Source: Saccharofermentans sp.
GTDB taxonomy: Bacteria > Bacillota > Clostridia > Saccharofermentanales > Saccharofermentanaceae
DNA length: 64,000 nucleotides
Direction: 5' to 3'
Assembly: GCA_016292215.1 (NCBI GenBank)
Contig: JAEFBB010000002.1
Location: 1-64,000 of the forward strand
Part shown: positions 27,223 to 37,383 of the stretch, in pieces
Position numbering within the stretch: the stretch's first letter is position 1
Layout: the number at the start of each line of letters is the position of its first letter
Notes under the pieces: model-generated
Databases searched by the model: none
Told to the model about the DNA's origin: nothing
The model's input: the letters and a program-made list of their open reading frames with translations, nothing else
Program-made: the position numbers and the translations under genes

Positions 27223-29009
27223 TAGTTATCTCCGCCGGCATCTTCAGTAGCTGTGATACTGATATGCAATTCTTCAAGCTGCTTGTCTGTAACATATCCG
27301 GGTGCATCCATCATGATGTCCTGGGCGTTCTTGTTCATAGGGAACGGGATTACCTCACGGATCGTCTCCTCGCCTGAAAGGAGCATGACCATACGGTCGA
27401 CTCCGGGAGCGATGCCTGCATGCGGCGGAGCGCCGTAGCAGAATGCGTTGTACATAGCGGGGAACTTCTTCTTAACGTCCTCTTCTCCGAGTCTTACGAG
27501 CTCGAAAGCCTTGATCATGATCTCAGGATCGTGGTTTCTTACAGCACCGGATGAGAGCTCGATGCCGTTGACTACGAGGTCATACTGGTCAGCCATAATG
27601 CTGAGAGGATCGATCTCACCTTTTTCTGCCTTAAGAAGGACATCGAGACCGCCTGAAGGCATTGAGAAAGGATTGTGGCAGAACTCTAATTCGCCGGACT
27701 CCTCACCGATCTCATACATCGGGAAATCAACGATCCAGCAGAATGCATACTGTTCCTTGTCCATATGGCCCGGAACTGCTGCGCCGAATGTCTTTACGAG
27801 AACGCCTGCCATCTTCTGTGCAGCGCCCTTTGTACCTGCTGAGAGGACTACGAGTGTATCAGGCTTAAGTCCGAGCTTAGCGACTACTTCATCCTTCTTA
27901 GGAGCTACGAACTTGGAGATGCCTCCGACGATCTCGCCGTTCTCATCCATTCTGAACCAGTAGCCCTTGCTGCCTGACTGGATCTCACAGTCTGCCATCG
28001 TCTTGTCGATAAACTTGCGGCTCTCGTGGAAGTCAGAGATAACTACTGCCTTGATCTCGCCTTCAGCAAAAGGTGCGAACTCTTCTGTCCTGAGAAGATC
28101 CGTTACGTCAGTAACAGTCAGGTCGATACGGAGGTCAGGCTTATCTGTGCCGTACTTCTCCATAGCCTCAAGGTAAGGGATGCGCATGAACGGAGAGCCT
28201 GATGCTCTGTTGTACTTACCGTACTTTGCGAAAACAGGAGGCAGTACATCTTCGATGATAGCGAAGACATCTTCCTGGCTTGCGAAAGCCATCTCCATGT
28301 CGAGCTGGTAGAATTCGCCCGGGCATCTGTCGCCTCTTGCGTCCTCATCTCTGAAGCAGGGAGCGATCTGGAAATATCTGTCGATACCTGACACCATCAG
28401 GAGCTGCTTGAACTGCTGGGGTGCCTGGGGAAGCGCGTAGAACTTGCCCGGATGTTTTCTTGCAGGAACGAGATAATCTCTTGCGCCTTCAGGTGAAGAT
28501 ACCGTAAGGATAGGTGTTGTGATCTCCATGAAGTTATGGTCGATCATAGACTGTCTGAGAGCAGCGATAACATTGCTTCTCAGAATGAGATTCTTCTTAA
28601 CCTCAGGATTTCTGATATCGAGATATCTGTACTTAAGTCTTGCAGCCTCATCAGCTTCCCTGCTGTGGTTAACTTCGAACGGAAGCTCGTTGTAGCGGCA
28701 ACGTCCCAATACCGTAACCTTCTCGGGAACTACTTCGATATCGCCTGTATCAAGCTTAGGGTTCTTGGAGCTTCTCTCTCTTACAGTGCCCTCTACCTGG
28801 ATAGTTGATTCCTTGGTGATGGCCTTAAAAGTCTTCATCATCTCAGATGTCTCGATAACGACCTGAGTTGTTCCGTAGAAATCGCGGATTACAACGAATC
28901 CCAATTCGGCTCCGACTTCACGGAAATTCTCCATCCAGCCTGCGAGCTGTACCTTCTTGCCCGCATCTGTGATCCTAAGTTCTCCACATGTATGTGTACG
29001 TGACTGCAT
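27222..29009 (-). CDS. aspS: Aspartyl-tRNA synthetase
   Basis: Class II synthetase charging tRNA-Asp, of bacterial length (595 residues). Visible: N-terminal OB fold (GKKVQLAGWMENFREVGAELGFVVIRD in parts), motif 2 (APCFRDEDARGDRCPGEFYQLDMEM), the bacterial GAD insertion, and motif 3 (GIAPGVDRMVMLL). The gene precedes lepB and follows hisS by 28 bases, the usual hisS-aspS pairing. No T-box leader is visible. Confidence 0.96.
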   Translation of the reverse strand: MQSRTHTCGELRITDAGKKVQLAGWMENFREVGAELGFVVIRDFYGTTQVVIETSEMMKTFKAITKESTIQVEGTVRERSSKNPKLDTGDIEVVPEKVTVLGRCRYNELPFEVNHSREADEAARLKYRYLDIRNPEVKKNLILRSNVIAALRQSMIDHNFMEITTPILTVSSPEGARDYLVPARKHPGKFYALPQAPQQFKQLLMVSGIDRYFQIAPCFRDEDARGDRCPGEFYQLDMEMAFASQEDVFAIIEDVLPPVFAKYGKYNRASGSPFMRIPYLEAMEKYGTDKPDLRIDLTVTDVTDLLRTEEFAPFAEGEIKAVVISDFHESRKFIDKTMADCEIQSGSKGYWFRMDENGEIVGGISKFVAPKKDEVVAKLGLKPDTLVVLSAGTKGAAQKMAGVLVKTFGAAVPGHMDKEQYAFCWIVDFPMYEIGEESGELEFCHNPFSMPSGGLDVLLKAEKGEIDPLSIMADQYDLVVNGIELSSGAVRNHDPEIMIKAFELVRLGEEDVKKKFPAMYNAFCYGAPPHAGIAPGVDRMVMLLSGEETIREVIPFPMNKNAQDIMMDAPGYVTDKQLEELHISITATEDAGGDN

Positions 29010-29037
29010 ATATTACCTCCAGCAAATGCTTACTTTT

Positions 29038-30294
29038 TTATTTCGAGATCAGGAAATCACCGATACCGTCAAGCTTAACGGCAGTCTCAGAACCGTCAGC
29101 CATGCACTTGACCTTGACTTCTCCGGAAGCGAGCTCGTCGTCTCCGATGACTACAAGGTAAGGGATCCCCTGCTTGCCCGCATACTTCATCTGTGCCTTG
29201 AAAGATCTTCCCGCCATATCGGTCTCACAGCCGATACCCTTAAGTCTTAAGTCATAGCAGATCTTAAGCGCTTCGATCTTTGCCTGCTCGGACATTGAAG
29301 CGATGTAGAGCTTAACGTATGAAGGCGCTTCCTTGAGCGCTCCCTGAGCCTCAGTCTCAAGAAGGAGTCTCTCTACGCCCATCGCAAATCCGATACCGGG
29401 TGTAGAAGTGCCTCCGCAGTCTTCTACGAGTCCGTCATATCTACCGCCGCCGCAGATGGTGCCCTGCGTGCCGACGTTCTCGGATACGAACTCGAAAACT
29501 GTTCTTGTATAGTAATCCAACCCTCTAACGATATTCGGGTCGATAGTGTAAGAAATGCCGATAGCCTCAAGTCTTGCCTTGAGCGCCTCGAAATGAGCCT
29601 TGCAGTCGTCGCAGAGGTGATCGATGAGCCTGGGCGCATTCTTAACGATATCCTTGCCGCCGTCGACCTTGCAGTCGATCATACGCAAGGGGTTCTTCTC
29701 GAATCTTGCCTGGCAGTCCTCACACATCGTTGCAACGTGCGGTCTGAAATAATCCTTAAGGAGCTTGTTGTACTCACCGCGGCAAGCAGGGCATCCGATC
29801 GAATTGATGTGGAGCGCGATATTCTTAAGTCCCATCTTCTTGAAGAAGACGTCAACTACGGAAATGATCTCTGCATCGATATCCGGGCCTGCTGCACCAA
29901 AGGACTCGAGTCCGAACTGGTGGAACTCACGCATTCTGCCCTTCTGCATCTTCTCATAACGGAAAGCCGTGATGTTATAAAAGAGCCTTACCGGTGAAGG
30001 AAGGCTTGTCATGCCGTTCTCAATAAAGCTTCTGACGACACCTGCCGTACCCTCAGGTCTCAAAGTGATGCTTCTGCCGCCCTTGTCCTCAAAGGTGTAC
30101 ATCTCTTTGGTAACGACGTCAGTAGTATCACCGACGCCTCTCTGGAACAGGTCTGTCTGCTCGAATGTGGGGATCCTTATCTCCTCATAGCCGAAGGAAT
30201 GGCATACATCAGCAAATGTTCTCTCTGCAAGTTGCCAGTTGTGAATCTCTGAAGGAAGTATGTCCCTCGTGCCCTTCTGCGCTGCGTATCTCAT
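29038..30294 (-). CDS. hisS: Histidyl-tRNA synthetase
   Basis: Class II synthetase charging tRNA-His, 418 residues. It has YAAQKGTRDILPSEIHNW, motif 1-2 (LRPEGTAGVVRSFIE, FRYEKMQKGRMREFHQFGLESFG), the histidine-binding signature VRGLDYYTRTVFEF, and a C-terminal anticodon-binding domain. The ATG at 30294 is chosen because AGGAGAAAAGT precedes it; the frame extends ten codons further without a ribosome binding site. First gene of the hisS-to-NUDIX run. Confidence 0.95.
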   Translation of the reverse strand: MRYAAQKGTRDILPSEIHNWQLAERTFADVCHSFGYEEIRIPTFEQTDLFQRGVGDTTDVVTKEMYTFEDKGGRSITLRPEGTAGVVRSFIENGMTSLPSPVRLFYNITAFRYEKMQKGRMREFHQFGLESFGAAGPDIDAEIISVVDVFFKKMGLKNIALHINSIGCPACRGEYNKLLKDYFRPHVATMCEDCQARFEKNPLRMIDCKVDGGKDIVKNAPRLIDHLCDDCKAHFEALKARLEAIGISYTIDPNIVRGLDYYTRTVFEFVSENVGTQGTICGGGRYDGLVEDCGGTSTPGIGFAMGVERLLLETEAQGALKEAPSYVKLYIASMSEQAKIEALKICYDLRLKGIGCETDMAGRSFKAQMKYAGKQGIPYLVVIGDDELASGEVKVKCMADGSETAVKLDGIGDFLISK

Positions 30295-30433
30295 TACTTT
30301 TCTCCTATATCTTTTAAATAACAAGATATTTTAGCATAAAGTTAAGAAAGTTGCTTATATGTTCAGGGAAAGCACAATGAATAACATATACCCTTAAGCC
30401 GGCTGTCAGGGATGTGAGAATAGTCAAAAGCCG

Positions 30434-31813
30434 TCAGCCGTAAAAGAAGCTTTGGAAGAATGTGAATGAAACACAGCACATCAAGACGGCATAGACACCA
30501 TATGACCCCAGAACTATCCATTTTCTCTTAGATGTTTTCGCAGGCTTGCTGAATAAGCCTGCTAAAACGGTAAAGATCAAAGGATAGCGCGGGAGGAAAT
30601 ACCTTCCGGTGCAGTAATCTATCTCCGTGTTCGTCACGAGATTCTCGCGCAGGACCGTAGCCGGAGTTATATACAGGAACAACAAGGAGATGACGATCGT
30701 GATGATCAACAGTTTTTTGTCCGTGATTTTCTTCTCATCAGCGCCTCCGAAATATCCGGCAACAAATGTCGGGATCAGCATTAACAGTGCGAAAGGAAGG
30801 CTCGGAAGCACAAAGGTCTGCCAGTAACCCGCATTGGTGCCGATCGCCTCAAACAGCCACGGGAAACAGTATGTCTTAACCGTATTGAGCCACAAAACAA
30901 AATACTTTCCGGGGTGCTTGTAGAAGAATGAGAAATCAAACTTATTATCGGCGGCTCTGTGAAGCTGGAAGAATTCTTCCGAAGGATTAAGCAGTACATT
31001 AGAGCAAAGCAAAGCAAACAATCCCGCGGCCATCAGGAGAACAACGGCAATGTTTTTACGAAGTCCGTTCTTTTTCTCAAAGAGGACCGCAAGAAGCAGT
31101 AATAATCCTGCATAAGCTCCGCCTTTTACGAGGCCGAGCGCGACACACCATATCAGGAGTTCAAACAGGTATTTATCCTTCCTGATCTCATTCTGAGATT
31201 TAACCCTGAATAAGCACGCGAAGAAATTGAAAGTTACCGCAAGCACGGCACTGTCATATGTGTATGAAGTGATCATGTGAATGGTCATCGGGAAAAGCGC
31301 GATGAAAGCGAATATGTGCTTGCCGGCAGGCGTAGTCTTGATAGCGCGGTAAAACAGGAAAATATAGAACGCCGCGCTGATTATCCTTCCCAGATAACCT
31401 ATGGACATTATGCCCAGATTAAAGATCCTTCCGATGAGGATCGCCAAGATGAACGGCAGATAATTGAAAGCTCCATAGAAGTCCATGTACTTACACTTAT
31501 TCGCGTCATCCTGAATGGTCTTGTCGGAGCAAAACAGCTCGTAATGCTTAGACATCCCCGAAAAGCTTCCGTCGTAGAGGTTCTCATAGACCACATCCTG
31601 GTCATTGCCTCTGACGCTCCATTCGGGAAGGCCCATCAGCTTATTTGAATATCTGTAGCCCGCCATGAAATGTGTCGGACCGTCAACAGAATTCCAAGGC
31701 GTAAAGATCACCATAAACACGATACTGAAAATGACAGCCAGTATCAGATACAGCAGTTCAGGCCTTTCATAAAGCTCTTTGCGGCCGGTACGTTCTTTCA
31801 GGGCAACATGCAT
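30434..31813 (-). CDS. DUF2142-family polytopic membrane protein
   Basis: A 459-residue integral membrane protein with about ten to twelve helices. The N-terminal pattern after helix 1 (FTPWNSVDGPTHFMAGYRYSNKLMG) resembles the conserved region of DUF2142 proteins, which are related to GT-C glycosyltransferases and are often found near polysaccharide loci. The C-terminal segment TEIDYCTGRYFLPRYPL also fits that family. No glycan cluster is adjacent; it lies 17 bases after prmA. A role in surface glycan synthesis is an inference. Confidence 0.75.
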   Translation of the reverse strand: MHVALKERTGRKELYERPELLYLILAVIFSIVFMVIFTPWNSVDGPTHFMAGYRYSNKLMGLPEWSVRGNDQDVVYENLYDGSFSGMSKHYELFCSDKTIQDDANKCKYMDFYGAFNYLPFILAILIGRIFNLGIMSIGYLGRIISAAFYIFLFYRAIKTTPAGKHIFAFIALFPMTIHMITSYTYDSAVLAVTFNFFACLFRVKSQNEIRKDKYLFELLIWCVALGLVKGGAYAGLLLLLAVLFEKKNGLRKNIAVVLLMAAGLFALLCSNVLLNPSEEFFQLHRAADNKFDFSFFYKHPGKYFVLWLNTVKTYCFPWLFEAIGTNAGYWQTFVLPSLPFALLMLIPTFVAGYFGGADEKKITDKKLLIITIVISLLFLYITPATVLRENLVTNTEIDYCTGRYFLPRYPLIFTVLAGLFSKPAKTSKRKWIVLGSYGVYAVLMCCVSFTFFQSFFYG

Positions 31814-31830
31814 ATTATTTCCGGATCAGA

Positions 31831-32865
31831 TCATTTATGCTTCTTTGCTACATATGCCATCCAGTCATTTTTGGACTGCTCGGCGATTATCTCCATTCCT
31901 GCGGCTTTCAAAGCCTCAATAACTCTCTCTTTTTTGTTGTTGATGATGCCGGAGCATACGAATATACCGTCGTCAGCAAGGTCTGCCGGAATGTCACATG
32001 CGATCTGCGCAATGACGTCAGCGATTATGTTTGCGACGATAAGGTCATACGGCGCATTCTTTACGCTCTTAAGCTCACCCGTGTAGCAAACGATATTGGA
32101 ACACTCATTGACAGCAGCATTCTCTTCAGCGACCTTAACAGCCATAGAGTCAATATCTACAGCATCAACGCTCTTCGCGCCGAGCTTGCTTGCGATGATC
32201 GAAAGGATCCCCGAACCTGTACCGAGATCGAGAACAGTCGTATCCGGCTTGATAACGCGGTCAAGGATCTCAGCGCACATAGCCGTTGTCTCGTGGGTGC
32301 CCGTGCCGAAAGCAGAACCCGGGTCGAGGATGACCTTGACGGCATCTTTTTCGAGCTCGGCATCGCCTTCTTCGATCCATGAAGGACAGATAACGATGCG
32401 GTCTGAGAGCCTGAATTCTTCGTAGTAGCTCTTCCAGTTGTTTGCCCAGTCTTCATCGTCGACATAGCGGAAACCGCTAAATCCTTCGCCGATATCAAGG
32501 AACCCGCCGATCTCAGCTAAGCGCTGCTTGATGAAGCCCATTGCTTCTGCTGTCGGAAGCTCCTTGTCCGTGATGGAGCCGTAGATCATGCCGACACCGT
32601 CGGGATTGGCGAATTCCTCGCTCTTGGCGCCCATGCGGATAACGCCTTCGTCTGTCTCCGCAAAATATGCCTTGATCACAACGTCCCTGCCGTAGCTCTC
32701 GATCGTGCCGTCGTCGCAGTAGCTTAAAGGGTCATTATCTATGGTCTTGCGGAACTCCTCGGGGTCTTGTGACGCAATGCCGTCAGCACCGACCTGCGCG
32801 AGCATCTCGCAGATAGCATCGGAAGCTTCTTCTGTTGTCTTGATCGTGATCTCTGCCCATCTCAT
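31831..32865 (-). CDS. prmA: Ribosomal protein L11 methyltransferase
   Basis: SAM-dependent trimethylation of ribosomal protein L11. The 344 residues show the N-terminal substrate-binding part (MRWAEITIKTTEEASDAI), PGSAFGTGTHETTAMC, SAM-binding LDLGTGSGILSIIASKLGA, AVDIDSMAV, and the DLIVANIIADVI motif. It is longer than the E. coli enzyme (about 293), as is common in Clostridia. Placement after dnaJ is typical of Firmicutes, though a terminator stands between the two genes here. Confidence 0.93.
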   Translation of the reverse strand: MRWAEITIKTTEEASDAICEMLAQVGADGIASQDPEEFRKTIDNDPLSYCDDGTIESYGRDVVIKAYFAETDEGVIRMGAKSEEFANPDGVGMIYGSITDKELPTAEAMGFIKQRLAEIGGFLDIGEGFSGFRYVDDEDWANNWKSYYEEFRLSDRIVICPSWIEEGDAELEKDAVKVILDPGSAFGTGTHETTAMCAEILDRVIKPDTTVLDLGTGSGILSIIASKLGAKSVDAVDIDSMAVKVAEENAAVNECSNIVCYTGELKSVKNAPYDLIVANIIADVIAQIACDIPADLADDGIFVCSGIINNKKERVIEALKAAGMEIIAEQSKNDWMAYVAKKHK

Positions 32866-32881
32866 AGTCTTTTCCTCTTAT

Positions 32882-32915
32882 AAAAAACGCGGGTCCCCCT
32901 TACGGAGGATCCGCG
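32882..32915 (-). terminator. Intrinsic terminator between dnaJ and prmA
   Basis: Stem CGCGGGTCC/GGATCCGCG (32888-32896, 32907-32915) with one G-U pair. It is followed on the minus strand by a T-run (plus-strand A-run 32882-32887). It may limit prmA read-through from the heat-shock operon. Confidence 0.8.
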
Positions 32916-32922
32916 CGGATCT

Positions 32923-34056
32923 TTATCTGAACAGGTTCTTAATCCTCTGGAAGAACTGGCTGCTCTTTAAATAGTTGCGCTCCGTGAGAGTGTTGTTGAA
33001 CTGCGTCAGGAGCTGCTTCTGCTCACGTGAAAGGCCCGTAGGAACTTCCAGAACGAACTTGACGACGTGGTCGCCCTTCATGTTCGGGTTGCCCTTGTTC
33101 GGAATACCCTTGCCCCTGAGTGTAATGGTATCGCCGGGCTGCGTGCCTTCCTTGAGGTTATATTTTTCCTTGCCGTAGATGGTGGGCACTTCGATCTCAC
33201 CGCCTAAAGCTGCCTGGGCAAAAGTGATCGGTATGCTGCAGGATGTGTTGCTGCCTTTGCGCTCGAAAACATCATGCGGCTTAACCTTGAATTCGATGTA
33301 AAGATCACCGTATCCGCCGCCGTTTGTACCGGGCTCGCCCTCGCCTCTTAGCGGGAGAAGATCGCCTGTATCAACGCCTGCGGGAATAACGACATTAAGC
33401 GGCTTTGTGGTCCTTAATCTGCCCTTGCCCCTGCATGCCGAGCACGGTGTCTTGATGACCGTACCTCTGCCGTTACAGGTAGGACATGACTTGGTTACCA
33501 TAGTCATACCGAACAATGTCTGTGTCTGCTGCTGTACTCTTCCGGCACCACGGCATGTGGGACATGTCTCGGGTGTAGTTCCGGGCTGTGCGCCTGAACC
33601 GTTGCAGGATTTGCAGAGATCTTCCTTGGTGATCTGGATGGACTTGGTTACGCCGAAGGCTGCCTCCATGAATTCAAGAGACATGTGGTACTTAAGATCA
33701 GCACCCTTCTGCGGGCCCGTACGTCTTCTCGAGCTTCCTCCGAAGCCCCCTCCGAAGAACGAGCTGAAGATATCACCCAAGTCAACGTCATAAGCGCCGT
33801 TGAAGCCGCCGCCACCGCCGCCGAATCCGTTGGGATCGACGCCCGCATGACCGAACCTGTCGTATTTAGCCTTCTTGTCAGGATCAGACAGGACAGAATA
33901 GGCTTCGTTGACTTCCTTGAATTTAGTCTCAGCCTCCTTATCGCCCGGATGAAGGTCAGGGTGATATTTCTTGGCCTGCTGTCTGAAAGCCTTCTTTATA
34001 TCGTCATCGGAAGCACCCTTAGATACTCCCAAGACCTCATAGTAATCTCTAGCCAA
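32923..34056 (-). CDS. dnaJ: Chaperone protein DnaJ
   Basis: Hsp40 co-chaperone that stimulates DnaK ATPase. The 377 residues contain the J domain ([24 protein letters not shown] motif in [10 protein letters not shown]) and a Gly/Phe-rich linker (residues 75-105). Four CxxCxGxG-type zinc repeats ([36 protein letters not shown]) and the C-terminal substrate domain complete it. Full-length type I DnaJ, 107 bases after dnaK. Confidence 0.97.
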   Translation of the reverse strand: MARDYYEVLGVSKGASDDDIKKAFRQQAKKYHPDLHPGDKEAETKFKEVNEAYSVLSDPDKKAKYDRFGHAGVDPNGFGGGGGGFNGAYDVDLGDIFSSFFGGGFGGSSRRRTGPQKGADLKYHMSLEFMEAAFGVTKSIQITKEDLCKSCNGSGAQPGTTPETCPTCRGAGRVQQQTQTLFGMTMVTKSCPTCNGRGTVIKTPCSACRGKGRLRTTKPLNVVIPAGVDTGDLLPLRGEGEPGTNGGGYGDLYIEFKVKPHDVFERKGSNTSCSIPITFAQAALGGEIEVPTIYGKEKYNLKEGTQPGDTITLRGKGIPNKGNPNMKGDHVVKFVLEVPTGLSREQKQLLTQFNNTLTERNYLKSSQFFQRIKNLFR

Positions 34057-34109
34057 AGAGGAACTCCTCCGTTCTTATTTTCGCTTGAACTAAGCGATTT
34101 TACAGATAT

Positions 34110-34140
34110 GTCCGGCACATCCTTTTCGGACATGCCGGAC
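34110..34140. other. Hairpin between dnaK and dnaJ
   Basis: Arms GTCCGGCA (34110-34117) and TGCCGGAC (34133-34140), about 24 bases past the dnaK stop. There is no T-run on the minus strand. Such intercistronic hairpins often stabilise the dnaK segment or mark processing. Confidence 0.5.
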
Positions 34141-34163
34141 TATTGTATCAGATTCAAAAACTA

Positions 34164-36026
34164 TTAGAAGTCGCCGCCGGCATTCTTGAAGCCGTCACCG
34201 TTATTTCCCTCATCAGGGTTAACGGATTCGGAGCCGTAACCTGCGAAATCATCGGGATTAGGCTGGCCCTGAGGACCTGCGCCCTGAGCGCCGCCTGCTG
34301 CCTGATAGATCTTCTCGCCGAGCTTCATGAGAGCTTCCTGGAGCTCCTCTGTGCCCTTCTTCATGCCCTCTGTATCGTCCTGGGCGATAGAGCCCTTGAG
34401 CTTCTCGATGCAGGCATTTACGGGAGCCTTGTCAGAATCGGAGATCTTGTCGCCGGCATCCTTCATTGTCTTTTCTGCCTGATAGCAAGCTGTCTCAGCC
34501 TGGTTCTTGATCTCGACCTTCTCCTTGTTGGCCTTATCTTCAGCTGCGTGCATCTCAGCTTCCTTAACAGCCTTCTGGATATCCTCTTCGCTCATGTTGG
34601 AAGAAGACTGGATCGTGATCTTCTGCTCTCTGCCTGTGCCCTTATCTCTTGCGCTTACGTTAACGATACCGTTAGCGTCGATATCGAATGTAACTTCGAT
34701 CTGCGGAACACCGCGGGGTGCAGGTGCGATACCGTCAAGGATGAAGTTGCCGAGTGTCTTATTGTAAGCAGCCATCTCACGCTCACCCTGGAGTACGTGG
34801 ACCTCAACCTGTGTCTGGCCGTCAGCTGCTGTGGAGAATACCTGGCTCTTCTTTGTAGGGATCGTTGTATTACGCTCGATCATCTTTGTGCATACACCGC
34901 CCATTGTCTCGATACCGAGAGAAAGAGGTGTAACGTCCAAGAGAAGGAGGCCCTTAACGTCGCCTGTGAGGACTGCTGCCTGGATAGCTGCGCCGATAGC
35001 AACGCACTCGTCAGGGTTGATGCCCTTGAAAGGCTCCTTGCCGAAGTAATTCTTAACTGCGTCCTGAACTGCAGGGATTCTTGTGGAACCGCCTACGAGG
35101 AGGATCTTATCGATATCAGAAGGAGAGATCGAAGCATCGCTCATAGCGCGCTTAACAGGATCCATTGTCTTCTGAACGAGGTCAGCCGTGAGCTCATCGA
35201 ACTTAGCTCTTGTGAGAGTGATGTCCATGTGCTTAGGACCTGTAGCATCAGCTGTGATGTAAGGGAGATTGATGTTGGAAGATGTAACGCCGGAGAGCTC
35301 GATCTTAGCCTTCTCAGCTGCTTCTCTCAATCTCTGCATAGCCATACGGTCGGATCTTAAGTCAACACCGTCAGATGTCTTGAAGGACTCTACGAGATAA
35401 TCAACGATCTTGTTATCGAAGTCGTCACCGCCAAGTCTGTTGTTACCTGCTGTAGCAAGAACTTCGAAAACGCCGTCAGCGATATCGAGGACAGATACAT
35501 CGAACGTACCGCCGCCCAAATCAAAGACGAGGATCTTCTGGTCGGATTCCTTATCAAGGCCGTAAGCCAGAGATGCGGCCGTAGGCTCGTTGATGATTCT
35601 CAAAACTTCGAGACCTGCGATACGGCCTGCGTCCTTTGTAGCCTGACGCTGTGAGTCTGTGAAGTATGCAGGAACAGTGATAACTGCCTGTGTAACGGGA
35701 GTTCCGAGGTAAGCCTCAGCATCGCTCTTGAGCTTAGCGAGGATCATTGCGGAGATCTCCTGAGGTGTGTACTGCTTATCGTCGATAGTTACCTTATAGT
35801 CAGAACCCATCTCTCTCTTGATGGACTGGATAGTACGGTCAGGGTTTGTGACTGCCTGTCTCTTAGCTACCTGTCCGATAAGTCTCTCACCTGTCTTTGT
35901 AAAACCTACAACTGAAGGTGTGGTTCTGTTGCCTTCGGGATTCGGGATGACTACTGTCTCCGAACCTTCCATAACTGCAACACATGAGTTTGTTGTACCA
36001 AGGTCAATACCAATTACTTTTGCCAT
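34164..36026 (-). CDS. dnaK: Chaperone protein DnaK (Hsp70)
   Basis: ATP-dependent Hsp70 of 620 residues. Signatures: [17 protein letters not shown] at the N-terminus, [28 protein letters not shown], the interdomain linker [15 protein letters not shown], and a C-terminal Gly/Gln-rich tail ending in NAGGDF. It lies between clpP and dnaJ. Likely heat-induced through HrcA acting at the CIRCE site upstream of hrcA. Confidence 0.98.
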   Translation of the reverse strand: MAKVIGIDLGTTNSCVAVMEGSETVVIPNPEGNRTTPSVVGFTKTGERLIGQVAKRQAVTNPDRTIQSIKREMGSDYKVTIDDKQYTPQEISAMILAKLKSDAEAYLGTPVTQAVITVPAYFTDSQRQATKDAGRIAGLEVLRIINEPTAASLAYGLDKESDQKILVFDLGGGTFDVSVLDIADGVFEVLATAGNNRLGGDDFDNKIVDYLVESFKTSDGVDLRSDRMAMQRLREAAEKAKIELSGVTSSNINLPYITADATGPKHMDITLTRAKFDELTADLVQKTMDPVKRAMSDASISPSDIDKILLVGGSTRIPAVQDAVKNYFGKEPFKGINPDECVAIGAAIQAAVLTGDVKGLLLLDVTPLSLGIETMGGVCTKMIERNTTIPTKKSQVFSTAADGQTQVEVHVLQGEREMAAYNKTLGNFILDGIAPAPRGVPQIEVTFDIDANGIVNVSARDKGTGREQKITIQSSSNMSEEDIQKAVKEAEMHAAEDKANKEKVEIKNQAETACYQAEKTMKDAGDKISDSDKAPVNACIEKLKGSIAQDDTEGMKKGTEELQEALMKLGEKIYQAAGGAQGAGPQGQPNPDDFAGYGSESVNPDEGNNGDGFKNAGGDF

Positions 36027-36076
36027 TTTGTTTTCCTCCTGAAGTCCTTAGGACTTACCAAATTTTCTATCACTTA

Positions 36077-36679
36077 TTATGCTTTCTTGCTGACAAGGAT
36101 CTTGTCTACAATACCGTAATCAAGAGCTTCCTGGGCTGTCATCCAGTGATCTCTGTCTGTATCCTTCATCAAGGTCTCTAAGTCCTTGCCGCAGTTGTCT
36201 GCGAGGATCTGATTTAATCTCTTTCTTGTATCCTTGATGTGATCTGCTGCGATCAGGATCTCTGTAGCCTGGCCCTGTGCGCCGCCCAAAGGCTGGTGGA
36301 TCATGACTTCTGCGTTAGGCAGGATGCATCTCTTGCCCTTTGTGCCTGCTGAAAGAAGTACTGAACCCATTGAAGCTGCCATACCCATGCAGATCGTCTG
36401 GATGTCAGGCTTGATAAGACGCATTGTGTCTAAGATCATGAGACCGTCAGATACTGATCCTCCGGGGCTGTTGATATAGAACTGAATGTCCTTATCAGGA
36501 TCCTCTGCCTCGAGGAAGAGGAGCTGAGCCGTGATAAGGCTTGCTGTTACTGAGTTAACTTCTTCTGAGAGGATAACGATTCTCTCCTTGAGAAGTCTTG
36601 AATAGATGTCATAGGCACGCTCGCCGCGGCCGGTAGTCTCGATTACTGTAGGAACCAAGCTTGATCTGATTAAATCCAT
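36077..36679 (-). CDS. clpP: ATP-dependent Clp protease proteolytic subunit
   Basis: Serine peptidase core of Clp proteases, 200 residues. The catalytic triad region is seen in [15 protein letters not shown] (S103) and [12 protein letters not shown] (H128), with aspartate in the KDTDRDHWM segment. [14 protein letters not shown] is the oxyanion-side motif. It sits between grpE and dnaK with gaps of 34 and 50 bases, inside the heat-shock operon. That position is unusual: clpP is normally next to tig/clpX or alone. Confidence 0.96.
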   Translation of the reverse strand: MDLIRSSLVPTVIETTGRGERAYDIYSRLLKERIVILSEEVNSVTASLITAQLLFLEAEDPDKDIQFYINSPGGSVSDGLMILDTMRLIKPDIQTICMGMAASMGSVLLSAGTKGKRCILPNAEVMIHQPLGGAQGQATEILIAADHIKDTRKRLNQILADNCGKDLETLMKDTDRDHWMTAQEALDYGIVDKILVSKKA

Positions 36680-36713
36680 GTTGTTTCTCCTTTATTTCAA
36701 TTTGTTTTTTTAC

Positions 36714-37346
36714 TTAGTTTGCTACCTGGACCTGAGCGTGTCTGATAACTCTGTCCTTGTACTTATATCCTTTCGCGAAAACCATCGCGATCTCCTGCTC
36801 ACCTAATTCTTCGTCATCAACGTGCATCATTGCATCGTGAAGGTTAGGATCGAATTTTGTTCCGCGCTCTGCAGGGATCTCTTCTACACCGATCTTTGTG
36901 AGAGTGTCCTTCGCCTGCTTTCCGACGAGCTCCATGCCCTGAATGACTTTATCAAGTGATGTCTCGTCTGACTTTTTCGCGCCCTCGTATGCTCTGTCGA
37001 GATTATCGATAAGCGTCAGGAATTCCTTTGTAACAGTTGCAATGGCGTCTGCGTAAAGGTTGTCCTTCTCCTTCTGTGTACGCTTACGGTAGTTATCGTA
37101 CTCGGCGTAGAGGCTCATATATCTTGCTTCAAGTTCATTAGTTGCTTCAGAACTGTCTGCCGGTAACTCTTCCTCTTCTTCCTCATCATCTGCAGTTGCT
37201 GCATGCTCTTCAGGCTTTTTATCTTCAGCCTTGGGGTCCTCTGCGGAAGCCTTGTCAGATGCTGCCGCATCTTCTGTGGAGCTGGTATCGACCTCGTCTT
37301 TTACAGGTTCTTCATCAGCCCCGAAAAATAACTCTTCATCGCTCAT
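36714..37346 (-). CDS. grpE: Nucleotide exchange factor GrpE
   Basis: Releases ADP from DnaK. The 210 residues have an acidic, probably disordered N-terminus (residues 1-68, rich in E, D and A). The coiled-coil dimer stretch follows (ARYMSLYAEYDNYRKRTQKEKDNLYADA in sections), then the C-terminal beta signature (FDPNLHDAMMHVDDEE ... VFAKGYKYKDRVIRHAQVQVA). Located between hrcA and clpP. Confidence 0.95.
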   Translation of the reverse strand: MSDEELFFGADEEPVKDEVDTSSTEDAAASDKASAEDPKAEDKKPEEHAATADDEEEEEELPADSSEATNELEARYMSLYAEYDNYRKRTQKEKDNLYADAIATVTKEFLTLIDNLDRAYEGAKKSDETSLDKVIQGMELVGKQAKDTLTKIGVEEIPAERGTKFDPNLHDAMMHVDDEELGEQEIAMVFAKGYKYKDRVIRHAQVQVAN

Positions 37347-37383
37347 TTTCTTTATCCTTTCCCTTTTGTTATTTGTTTATTTA

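Noticed and set aside
30295..30433. Possible T-box leader before hisS-aspS, and before metG at 498-854
   Set aside because: No T-box sequence (TGGNACCGCG type), specifier loop or leader terminator could be found on the minus strand.
34143..35360. A 405-residue plus-strand open frame opposite dnaK
   Set aside because: It is Leu/Cys-rich, has no ribosome binding site and exactly mirrors a highly conserved dnaK region; it is an antisense shadow.
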